The notes beneath the pieces were generated by a model, which saw only the letters and a program-made list of their open reading frames with translations, had not been told where the DNA came from and did no database searches. A stretch of 64,000 nucleotides of DNA from positions 1 to 64,000 of the forward strand of contig JAFYMF010000006.1 of the NCBI GenBank assembly GCA_017556745.1. Reading direction: 5' to 3'. Below, in pieces: positions 43,884 to 51,527 of the stretch (positions are counted from its first letter, which is position 1; every line of letters begins with the position of its first letter). A program made the translations under genes and the position numbers. The stretch comes from Clostridia bacterium. Lineage in GTDB: Bacteria; Bacillota; Clostridia; Oscillospirales; CAG-272.

Positions 43884-46800
43884 TTATTTCTTATTTTCGT
43901 CCATCAGTTTCTTTGCGCGTTCGATGTATTCCTTGAATCTTTCTTCATTGCGTACCGGGTTGAACCATTCCCAGCCGCGCGGCGCTGTCATGCCGTAGTA
44001 CATATTATCCGCACTCGGGTGGAACAGATAATCATAATCGAGCGGTTCTCTTGTTCCGTCGGGAAGTTCAATGACACCTTTACCTTTAATCAACTTGATG
44101 CCGCCGTAGATCAAAGGATTGCCAATCTCCAGGGCCTCGCCGTCAGGAATCTCTGCCCATTTCGGATAGAGTTCAAACGCGCGTTCAAGATAGCAGTATC
44201 CTTCCTCTTTGGTTTCGGGTGTATCGCATCCGAACAGTGCACACGCAGCAGCAAAATGCGCACGCCAGTATCGACCAAGCCATGCACGCGGGATCTCTCC
44301 GCCTTCTGCCAGAAATTCTACCATGCGGATATGGTACTTGCCCCATTCCGCTGCTTTTTCGGGCGCCGCCCAGTTGCGGTTGTCCCTGCCGAGGAAATGG
44401 CACAGGATGCGGAAGTTATTCACATCATGACGCAGGCGGCTTTCGTTGTGCTTCCCCTGATCCCAGAGCTGTTCTTCGATATGTTCATCCTGAATCGCTC
44501 CATACTGGGTAATCGGCGGCGGAAGATTGCGGATACCGGTCGCATCCTTGAAAATGACAATATTGTCGTCATCATCCGCCACATAGGTGTATTCCACACC
44601 GCCGACAAATCCGTCCGTCAGATCAAGCGCATCGTATCTGCGTACAAGTCCGTCTGCCATTGGCATGAATCCATCACCTGTGCCTGCGTAGGAAGTCAGC
44701 TCATAGACTGCTGTTCTCGCACCTTCGCAGTATTCGTTTTCCGTGCGGACGATACCGATGCCATCGGCAAAATAGTATACCTTCTTACCGCCGCGGTAGG
44801 CAAGACCGTCCTTCAAGCCTTCAATCTCCATCGATAGCTTTAGGCAGTTTTCAAATGTACCAGCTTTTGTGGTAATGCTTCCTCCATCCTCGCAGGTGAT
44901 ACGTGTTCTGACCGCATCTCCGTAATGATCATATTCCACCGTCGGAGCCGCACCGATTCTCCATTCGTCCGACCAGATGCAGTTTGCCGCATCCTGCAGA
45001 ATGCCGTAAATATCGTTGTAAAGAAGCGGTGTATCAGGCTCTCCCATGCCGCCAATGCTCTTGAGTTCAAACGACCAACGGTGATTGTGTGTAAAACTAA
45101 GCCTGCCATTTTTTTCGTATATGGCATATTTTGAAAAGGAATTCCAGTGTCCTGTATAACCACTGTCGGGTGTTTCCCCGCCAATGATCCGTCGGGCAAC
45201 GGATACTGCGGCTTTTGTGTGTGCCTTTTCCATGGGCGTTTGTGCCAACGCTTCCACCTTTTCAAGCGGAACGGAAATATCACCAAGTTTCCCTTCGCCA
45301 TTTTCGTAGATCCAGTATTCGTTACGGATCTCTTGAATCATATCAATCCAACTATTCTTATCATAACGGAATCGCTCTGCGAAATCTCTGGATGCAAGCA
45401 TTACCGTCTCATCATCCGCGTGGGTAACGGTAATGACAAGCTCAGAAACAAGAGCGTCATGATCGTACGTGTCCGCGTATTCCCACGTGTTGCCGGCCGC
45501 CAACGGAAGCAGTCCTTTTCCGCTGACGATTTTATAGGACTTTAGCAGCCGTACGTCGGTCAGGTCATCTACCGTGCGCTCGTATTTTACAATGCCGACA
45601 CCGGATTTGTACCAGACCTTGTTAACACAGTAACCGCTGTATTCAGCAAACAAACTGGTAATCCAAAGCTGACAGCCATCAAAAATGCCGCAGGGAGCTT
45701 CTACCGTTTCACCGGATGCGGCAAAGGTTAGTGTTGTACCGTCAGTACCTATCTTCGTCTCACCCACTGTCATCGTTTCATCAAAGAACCGGCCGTCACA
45801 GCGGGAGATGTTGTAAAAAAGATCAGGAAGCTGTCTGTCAATGGAGTTCATATAACCTTCGCTGTACGATTCCTGCTTCCAGTGTCGCAGACTACCGTTA
45901 ATTCTGCGTAGTTCATCGGCTGAAGCATTGTTCAGATACCGTTTACTGTTCTTATCGCGGTATCCCTCTTCCATCTTTTTTTCCACATCGCGTGCATATA
46001 CCGTTAGCGCATAGTATCTGTCTGCCGGTGTGAGAAGCGACTGTACCTTGTCAAATGCAGCCCAGCCGTTCTCCGTCTGTCCGTCACGGAAATACTGATA
46101 CCCCAGCCAGAACCATTCTCTTGCCAACGTACGTGTAAGCCCCGTTTTTTGGAGAAGTGGGATCTGCTTGTCGCGAATGAAGTCGATCTTCGCACTGCCC
46201 CAGACTTTGCTGTCCTCACGTGTGACGATAAATTCCATTACGTCATCGTTTTTACCCTTGATTGCCGCATCACGTATTCTTGCAAACAAAGCGTCGTTTT
46301 TATCACCCGGTAGCCACCACCAGCCTCGCATCAGCACATCTGCCAGTGCGTGATATTTGCTGTCTGATTCAGGCAGCTCTTCCACGTCACGAAGGACATC
46401 TTTGTATATGATCTCAAAGCCGCTTTTGTCGTTTTTCAGCTGCCAAAGCTTGAGTTCTTCAACCTTTTTCATGACTCTTTGTACCAACGTGTCATAATAT
46501 GTTTCGTTCATTGCACAAAGCTCCTTTCTTATTCGCTTTCTGCCATCATGGAGCTGCCGTTTGACGGTTCCCTCGGAAATGCGCATTCTATCCGCGATCT
46601 CCGCAACGGAAAGACCCTCGAAATAGTGGAGTTGAATGATGTTTCCCACCTTTTCCGGTAACTCCGCAAGACTTTTATAGAGCTCCTCTTTTTCCTCGGA
46701 GAATTCATACAGCTTGGCTGGGTTTGTTTTCGGGTCATCTGCGATATCGGCGTTTTTAAGCAGATCGAAATCAATGAAACTGCGGTATCTCATAACTGTG

Positions 46801-47057
46801 TTCAGTGCACAGTTTTTTGCAATACGGCAAACCCATGCGCCGAATTTGTCCGTCTGCTTGAGTGTATTCAGCTTTATCCATGCGGTAACAAACGCATCCT
46901 GTGTAACGTCCTCTGCCATGAAGCGACTGCGGGTGATCTGCATTGCCGATGCGATGACAGCGTTCTGATAACGAAGTACCAGCTTTTCAAAAGCTGATTG
47001 ATCTCCTGCCAACGTCAGCATGACCAATGTTTCATCGGTATAATTGTGATTTTGCAA
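43884..47057 (-). CDS. ECF sigma factor fused to a giant C-terminal extension
   Basis: A single uninterrupted frame of 1057 residues. Residues 10-90 are sigma-70 region 2 (AEDVTQDAFVTAWIKLNTL, DKFGAWVCRIAKN) and 122-182 are region 4 (LAELPEKVGNIIQLHYFEGLSVAEIADRM, then EGTVKRQLHDGRKRIRKEL). The remaining 870 residues have no membrane helix or signal peptide. About 190-400 look helical and TPR-like. A module repeats twice: at 450-527 and again at 724-808, each with an xxGxFxxC segment (CGIFDGCQ, AGTFENCLK), a GVGIV/GIGIV segment followed by R/K-x-E, and a LPLAAGNTWEY/MPMADGLVRRY segment. The tail (900-970) is again TPR-like. The repeated module resembles domains common in secreted lipoproteins. 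Start TTG follows AAAGGAG by eight bases. The gene stands alone. Confidence 0.9.
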   Translation of the reverse strand: MQNHNYTDETLVMLTLAGDQSAFEKLVLRYQNAVIASAMQITRSRFMAEDVTQDAFVTAWIKLNTLKQTDKFGAWVCRIAKNCALNTVMRYRSFIDFDLLKNADIADDPKTNPAKLYEFSEEKEELYKSLAELPEKVGNIIQLHYFEGLSVAEIADRMRISEGTVKRQLHDGRKRIRKELCAMNETYYDTLVQRVMKKVEELKLWQLKNDKSGFEIIYKDVLRDVEELPESDSKYHALADVLMRGWWWLPGDKNDALFARIRDAAIKGKNDDVMEFIVTREDSKVWGSAKIDFIRDKQIPLLQKTGLTRTLAREWFWLGYQYFRDGQTENGWAAFDKVQSLLTPADRYYALTVYARDVEKKMEEGYRDKNSKRYLNNASADELRRINGSLRHWKQESYSEGYMNSIDRQLPDLFYNISRCDGRFFDETMTVGETKIGTDGTTLTFAASGETVEAPCGIFDGCQLWITSLFAEYSGYCVNKVWYKSGVGIVKYERTVDDLTDVRLLKSYKIVSGKGLLPLAAGNTWEYADTYDHDALVSELVITVTHADDETVMLASRDFAERFRYDKNSWIDMIQEIRNEYWIYENGEGKLGDISVPLEKVEALAQTPMEKAHTKAAVSVARRIIGGETPDSGYTGHWNSFSKYAIYEKNGRLSFTHNHRWSFELKSIGGMGEPDTPLLYNDIYGILQDAANCIWSDEWRIGAAPTVEYDHYGDAVRTRITCEDGGSITTKAGTFENCLKLSMEIEGLKDGLAYRGGKKVYYFADGIGIVRTENEYCEGARTAVYELTSYAGTGDGFMPMADGLVRRYDALDLTDGFVGGVEYTYVADDDDNIVIFKDATGIRNLPPPITQYGAIQDEHIEEQLWDQGKHNESRLRHDVNNFRILCHFLGRDNRNWAAPEKAAEWGKYHIRMVEFLAEGGEIPRAWLGRYWRAHFAAACALFGCDTPETKEEGYCYLERAFELYPKWAEIPDGEALEIGNPLIYGGIKLIKGKGVIELPDGTREPLDYDYLFHPSADNMYYGMTAPRGWEWFNPVRNEERFKEYIERAKKLMDENKK

Positions 47058-47232
47058 TATGCATTCTCCTTTCGCAATCCTATGAAAATTTTCATTTTTT
47101 TAAGCGCTTGCCTTATAGACACAAATCAGAAAAAAAGGTTGTGCTGATTTCAAAAAAAAAATTGAAAAAATTCTGTACGGTAAAGTCAAAGAATGTAAGC
47201 AAGTCTTTACAGAGCTTTGACACCAAGATAAA

Positions 47233-47261
47233 AACCGCAAATCTGCTGATCTGCGGTTTCA
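47233..47261 (-). terminator. Terminator after the S66 peptidase gene
   Basis: AAACCGCA and TGCGGTTT arms with further ATC/GAT pairing; on the minus strand a TTTTTATCTT run follows. It separates the upstream operon from the sigma-fusion gene. Confidence 0.75.
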
Positions 47262-47280
47262 CTTAATGTCACTAAGGTTT

Positions 47281-48195
47281 TTACTTAATAAAATCCGAAA
47301 TATACGTTATTTTACCGTTATCTACTTCTACTTCTGCACCAATTGGTAGTATAGCGGTTACTATAGCGTGTCCGAAGCTGTTACACTTGACTATCGGGAA
47401 GGAATATTCTTTTGTGTAGTCAAGCACCCAGTCCTCGACCTGGGGATATTCTACACCGTCCTTTTGTAAACCGTGATTGTATCCGATAATTATACCGTTT
47501 ATCTTATCAAAAACTCCGTTTTGCTTATACTGTGTGAGAAGATACTGACATTTATTGTGGGGACAGGATAGATTTTCAAGTGCAAGAACTACGCCGTTCA
47601 TGTCGGGAATAAAGTCAGTGCCGAAAAGATGGGTTATTGTATTCATATTCGTACCGATAAGAGTACCGTGCATCTTACCCTCGCGTACAACCGTCATTTC
47701 GCAGTTTTTAAAACTGTCAACATTCGCATTCATAACAGCATCTATGAAGATAGAATACTGTCCGTTTTCGCATTTTTCACCACCGAAGTCAAGGAAGTTA
47801 GGACCGCTGAAGCTTACAAGTCCGGATTTTTTATAAAGAGCTACAAGAAGTGCGGTTACATTACTGTATCCCATGACTATCTTGGGGTGTTTTTTTATCT
47901 CCTCATAGTCAAGTAAGTCAAGGAAAGTGTTACAAGTGTCTCCGCCTGTGATGCAAATAATAGCCTTGACCTCGTCGTCAAGGAACATGTTCATCATATC
48001 TTCTGCCTTTTGGTAACGTGTTCCTACACTTCCGTGGTCATCCTCAAAAATGTGGTTGCCTCTTTTTATCTTAAAGCCTTGCTCCGTCAGAAAACGCTCT
48101 GCCGCGTAAAAAGTATCAATACCGTCACCGGTAATACTGTTTGACACACCGGTAACTCCGATAGTGTCGCCGAATTTCAGCTTTTTTGCTAACAT
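47281..48195 (-). CDS. S66-family peptidase (LD-carboxypeptidase/MccF-like)
   Basis: The 304-residue cytosolic Ser peptidase has the nucleophile in VMGYSNVTAL, Glu in VLALENL and the His near CNSFGHAIV. Relatives trim murein tetrapeptides (LdcA) or cleave toxic acyl-nucleotide peptides (MccF). The general length fits both groups; choice between them is not possible here. AAGGAGGAC precedes the ATG. It is the last gene of a minus-strand operon with the PPOX-fold and nitroreductase genes. Confidence 0.85.
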   Translation of the reverse strand: MLAKKLKFGDTIGVTGVSNSITGDGIDTFYAAERFLTEQGFKIKRGNHIFEDDHGSVGTRYQKAEDMMNMFLDDEVKAIICITGGDTCNTFLDLLDYEEIKKHPKIVMGYSNVTALLVALYKKSGLVSFSGPNFLDFGGEKCENGQYSIFIDAVMNANVDSFKNCEMTVVREGKMHGTLIGTNMNTITHLFGTDFIPDMNGVVLALENLSCPHNKCQYLLTQYKQNGVFDKINGIIIGYNHGLQKDGVEYPQVEDWVLDYTKEYSFPIVKCNSFGHAIVTAILPIGAEVEVDNGKITYISDFIK

Positions 48196-48196
48196 T

Positions 48197-48697
48197 TTAT
48201 TGTCCTCCTTTTTCGGGGACGGGACGACGCTTTGCGGTGTAGTCTACTGCAGATATTTTTATTACACTTACTACCGCGGCCATTCTGTCCTCAAAATTAA
48301 AATCCTTACCGGTCTGCGTTTTCATAAGTATTGACAGTGCCTTTTTCTTTTCTTCCATGTCATCGATTATCTCAGCATTTCCTTTACCCATAAGAGATGT
48401 ATATGCGGTGCCGTACTGACATGCGTAGTTACCCTCAAATGCGGTTATATCACATTCCATTGCGAAGAATACCTTTGGATTTTCTCTCAGTACATCAAGC
48501 TTTCTGCCCTTGGTTGCACCGTGAAGATACAGAGTGATTTTTCCATTTTCCATGGTATATCCGTAATTCATCGGTACTACATACGGCTCGTCCCCATCAA
48601 TCATACCAATATGTACGATCATTGCTCTGTCGAGTATCTTTTTGATTTCGCTTATATTGGTGATCTCAAGCTCACGTCTGGTTATTCCTCGCTTCAT
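48197..48697 (-). CDS. Pyridoxamine 5'-phosphate oxidase-fold protein (NimA-like)
   Basis: The 166-residue flavin-binding split-barrel protein has VVPMNYGYTMENGKITLYLHGATKGRKLDVLRENPKVFF, the mark of the NimA/general-stress FMN group, with VHIGMIDGDEPY ahead of it. Such proteins bind FMN or heme; some reduce nitroimidazoles. Start ATG 48697 overlaps the nitroreductase stop (TGATG) and AAAGGA lies 11 bases upstream; GTG 48700 adds one residue. Confidence 0.85.
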   Translation of the reverse strand: MKRGITRRELEITNISEIKKILDRAMIVHIGMIDGDEPYVVPMNYGYTMENGKITLYLHGATKGRKLDVLRENPKVFFAMECDITAFEGNYACQYGTAYTSLMGKGNAEIIDDMEEKKKALSILMKTQTGKDFNFEDRMAAVVSVIKISAVDYTAKRRPVPEKGGQ

Positions 48698-49437
48698 CAC
48701 TCGACACCGTCCTTTGTATATTCCTTTACGTATTCACTTACCGATCTTGTCATCTCGCGGGAAAAATCGGAATTATATTTTCTTTCACAGAATGCTTTTA
48801 ACTTCACAGGGTAATTTTCTTCACCCATGGAGTATTTTAACATACCTCTGAGATATTCACTGTCCATTTCGGGATAACCGTTTTCCGATACGATATATTT
48901 AAGATCGGCACGATGAGGTTTTTCTCTTTCTTTTTGTTTTTCAGTGGGATAACCGAATACCAGCATAGCCGCAGGGAAAACGTAGTCGGGCAGTTCCAGA
49001 ATATCTTTCTGTACCTCACGGTTTTCCATGATATCACCAATATAACAAGAACCTATGCCCAGACTGTGAGCCGCTACAACTGCATTCTGTGCGGCTATAT
49101 TTGCATCGCTTACGGAAATGAAAAGATCACCGAGGCCAATATCTCTCGGCTCGCATCCACCGTCGCAAAAGGCTTTGTACCATTTGAGGGGATCGGCACA
49201 GAATATCATAACCATTTTAGCCTTTTCTATAAAGGGTTGATGGTCGCAGGACTCGGCAAGTCTTGCCTTTTTCTCGGCAGATGTCACGTCGATAATAGTA
49301 TATAACTGCTGATTCCCCGCAGTGGGTGCTTCGGTCGCCGCTCTGAGTATCAGCTCCTTGTCTTCAGGTGATATCTCTTTATCTTCAAATACCCGTACCG
49401 ATTTTCTTTCAAACAACTGTTTTATCGTTTCGTTCAT
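48697..49437 (-). CDS. Nitroreductase-family flavoprotein
   Basis: The 246-residue FMN enzyme starts MNETIKQLFERKSVRVFEDKEIS, with the SVR phosphate-binding segment, ATEAPTAGNQQLYTII and HSLGIGSCYIGDI. A long C-terminal helix is followed by DFSREMTRSVSEYVKEY. It fits the family of NAD(P)H-dependent nitro/flavin reductases (NfsA-like); natural substrates are unknown. ATG 49437 follows GGGAGATAA. The start overlaps the upstream membrane gene by 29 bases. Confidence 0.9.
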   Translation of the reverse strand: MNETIKQLFERKSVRVFEDKEISPEDKELILRAATEAPTAGNQQLYTIIDVTSAEKKARLAESCDHQPFIEKAKMVMIFCADPLKWYKAFCDGGCEPRDIGLGDLFISVSDANIAAQNAVVAAHSLGIGSCYIGDIMENREVQKDILELPDYVFPAAMLVFGYPTEKQKEREKPHRADLKYIVSENGYPEMDSEYLRGMLKYSMGEENYPVKLKAFCERKYNSDFSREMTRSVSEYVKEYTKDGVE

Positions 49438-50035
49438 TTTTATCTCCCGATATTTCAGACGGCATTTTTGTGCCATCCTTTTTCTGTATTCGTTCTATCA
49501 GACGCATAATGATGGGTCGGTTGTATCTCTGTACTACTATGAACTGTCCGTCAAAGAGCATTGCCAAAGCAGCAGTTATAACGAAGGCCGGCCAGCATCC
49601 CCACAAAAGGATGAACGCAAGGCTGGCTATCGAAATTATCTCATTTATCCAGTGGTCTCTCTCTGATTTTGCCATAGTAACGGCGAGCTGCCGGGGAGTG
49701 CGGCTTTTAAAATCGTATGATGCCGGGTCAAAGGTAAGCACCTTGTCCTTCCATTTTCGCACCATAAGGAACTTGTAGAGTCTGTCTTCAAAGATCCTCT
49801 TGCGGTAAAATCCGCCGTTTGGATCGATGGGTATTCGTTTTGCTATCTCACCGAACAGTATCCGCAGACCGAAATGATAAAGTATCATAAATGAGGTGAT
49901 GCCCACCCACAAAATGACGTCATTTCCTGCGGCCTTACTGTAATAAAGGAAAAAGCAAACTGCCGTAGTAAGAGCGGTCACTATCATCGTTCCGTACATG
50001 AATAAAGCCGGACCGCTGAGCTTAGTTCTTTTCAT
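49409..50035 (-). CDS. Small membrane protein, CrtO-like acyltransferase candidate
   Basis: Encodes 208 residues with two N-terminal helices (ALFMYGTMIVTALTTAVCFFLYY, NDVILWVGITSFMILYHFG) and two in the second half (IISIASLAFILLWGCWPAFVITAALAMLF). The segments RKWKDKVLTFDPASYD and DGQFIVVQRYNRPIIMRL resemble glycosyl-4,4'-diaponeurosporenoate acyltransferase (CrtO) proteins, yet no carotenoid genes are nearby, so the role is open. The charged tail (KKDGTKMPSEISGDK) is cytosolic. It lies 20 bases after the GNAT gene. Confidence 0.7.
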   Translation of the reverse strand: MKRTKLSGPALFMYGTMIVTALTTAVCFFLYYSKAAGNDVILWVGITSFMILYHFGLRILFGEIAKRIPIDPNGGFYRKRIFEDRLYKFLMVRKWKDKVLTFDPASYDFKSRTPRQLAVTMAKSERDHWINEIISIASLAFILLWGCWPAFVITAALAMLFDGQFIVVQRYNRPIIMRLIERIQKKDGTKMPSEISGDKNERNDKTVV

Positions 50036-50054
50036 AGCTGTGTCCTTTTATGTA

Positions 50055-50654
50055 TTATTCATCGGCACTGTCTGCAAGTGCGCGATAGTCTTCCACGCGG
50101 TAAAGATCTTTCAGTACTTCTATCGCATTTTGATATTCATTGGGTTTACCCGAGAAACTGTCTGTCTTCTGAAGCCTGAACCCAAGGGAGTGATAGAGCA
50201 GTATTGCTTTATAGCTGTGGGGCTGTGTGTGGAGATAAACTGTGTCAATTCCTTTTTTTGCGAATATATTCATTACCGCAACCGCAAGTGCTCGGCCGAG
50301 ACCGTTTCCTCGGTGATTTCGGTCAACTACAAGCCACTGCAGTGCGGCGGTGATTTTTCCGTCCTGCTCCTTTACTTCGGCAATACATGAACCTATTGCC
50401 TCACCGCTCGGCGAAAGAAGAAACAATATGTTTTCGTATGGCAAAACTCCACCGAGATAACTGCCGCAAAAACGTCTTTCCGCCGCTTCCGACGTATCAA
50501 AATCACCGATAGCTACCTCAAGGCGTGCCCAGTCTTTTTCTCTGCCTTCGGTATATGGGACTATACTGTAACCATCGGGAAGAACAACCTCTCTTTTGGT
50601 ATAGCCACGGCATTTCATTATTATATGGTAAAAGGGAATAGCATTCTCAGACAT
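50055..50654 (-). CDS. GNAT-family N-acetyltransferase
   Basis: The 199-residue protein has the acetyl-CoA-binding run LQWLVVDRNHRGNGLGRALAVAVMNIFAKKG and the HSYKAILLYHSLGFRL segment of GNAT enzymes. The first 60 residues are unusual for a minimal GNAT and may hold the substrate site. ATG 50654 is preceded by GGGAGT; ATG 50669 is a possible longer start. The acceptor is unknown. Confidence 0.88.
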   Translation of the reverse strand: MSENAIPFYHIIMKCRGYTKREVVLPDGYSIVPYTEGREKDWARLEVAIGDFDTSEAAERRFCGSYLGGVLPYENILFLLSPSGEAIGSCIAEVKEQDGKITAALQWLVVDRNHRGNGLGRALAVAVMNIFAKKGIDTVYLHTQPHSYKAILLYHSLGFRLQKTDSFSGKPNEYQNAIEVLKDLYRVEDYRALADSADE

Positions 50655-50670
50655 ACGGTTGACTCCCATC

Positions 50671-50781
50671 TTAATTTATTTCAGCGATGACTCTGCAGGG
50701 AAGACCGCTGATCCCCGTACAGTTTAACGGATAGGTGTGAATGACAGCATCCCCACCTTCATTTCTTGTCCTACCTATAAT
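50671..50781 (-). pseudogene. Remnant of a cyclase-family hydrolase gene (C-terminal end only)
   Basis: After the stop of the methyltransferase gene the same frame stays open for 36 codons and reads IGRTRNEGGDAVIHTYPLNC then TGISGLPCRVIAEIN before TAA. The GLPCRVIA ending and HTYPLN segment look like the C-terminus of cyclase-family (kynurenine formamidase-type) proteins. There is no start or ribosome binding site and the rest of the gene is missing, so this is read as a fragment left by a deletion that brought the methyltransferase gene next to the GNAT gene. Confidence 0.5.
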
Positions 50782-51447
50782 TCACCAGATAAACGGAATG
50801 AGTCTGTATTTTACTTTTTCTTTATATTCGGCGTATCCGTTGAGCTCGTGTGTCAGCACCTTTTCCTCGTTTAGTATCCGTATAACGATTACAAGCGGAT
50901 AAAAGGCAAATGGGATAAGACCGAAGTACGAGCCGAGAATTATCGGCATCGGCAAAAACATAAACAGAGTTGCAAGATACATGGGATGTCTGACAATTCC
51001 GTACGTACCGGTGGAGATTACCTTTTGTCCCTCCTGTACCTCAATTGTGCGGGATAGGTATGCATTTTCTGCCATAACTTTTGCATATAGCCCATAGCCG
51101 AAAAGAAAGAGAAGTGATGCGGTTACCGTTCCCCACATAGGAATCTGAGACCACGCGAATCTGTGGTCAAGTGCACTTACAATAAATCCCGCGGGGAAGA
51201 TAAGGCCGGAGAGGGTAAGAACACCCTTTTGAGTACTTTCTTTTTCCCTTCCGTTAAGTCGCTTTTTCAGCAGCTCCGGGGATTTTATTAAAAGTACTAT
51301 TCCCATTATCAGCATGGGGATAAAGAGAAGAGACAAGAACAACCATCCTCCGGGATATGAAAAACCACCTGCAGGCAGAAATAAAAGTATACCGATGGCA
51401 ACGAGCCCCACCGTGAATTTTACCAGTGCACTGAGCATCAATTTCAT
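50782..51447 (-). CDS. Isoprenylcysteine carboxyl-methyltransferase-family membrane protein
   Basis: The 221-residue protein has about five membrane helices and the conserved end GIVRHPMYLATLFMF and NEEKVLTHELNGYAEYKEKVKYRLIPFIW of the ICMT/PEMT-like family, where the RHPxY and EE residues bind SAM. ATG 51447 follows GAGGAG. The acceptor lipid or protein is unknown. It has a terminator upstream at 51486 and a gene remnant downstream in frame. Confidence 0.85.
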   Translation of the reverse strand: MKLMLSALVKFTVGLVAIGILLFLPAGGFSYPGGWLFLSLLFIPMLIMGIVLLIKSPELLKKRLNGREKESTQKGVLTLSGLIFPAGFIVSALDHRFAWSQIPMWGTVTASLLFLFGYGLYAKVMAENAYLSRTIEVQEGQKVISTGTYGIVRHPMYLATLFMFLPMPIILGSYFGLIPFAFYPLVIVIRILNEEKVLTHELNGYAEYKEKVKYRLIPFIW

Positions 51448-51485
51448 TCTTATTCTCCTCGATGATATAAATGCGTAAAGGTAAA

Positions 51486-51520
51486 TCAAGTTCCCCTATT
51501 TTAAAAACAGGGGAACTTGA
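51486..51520 (-). terminator. Terminator after glycyl radical enzyme 1
   Basis: Perfect 12-base arms TCAAGTTCCCCT and AGGGGAACTTGA with an 11-base loop, right after the GRE1 stop; on the minus strand TTTACC follows. Confidence 0.8.
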
Positions 51521-51527
51521 AAATTAC

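Noticed and set aside
43845-44837. 330-residue open frame on the + strand
   Set aside because: It lies fully antisense to the sigma-factor fusion, has no ribosome binding site and shows no family-like sequence; the minus frame is the real gene.
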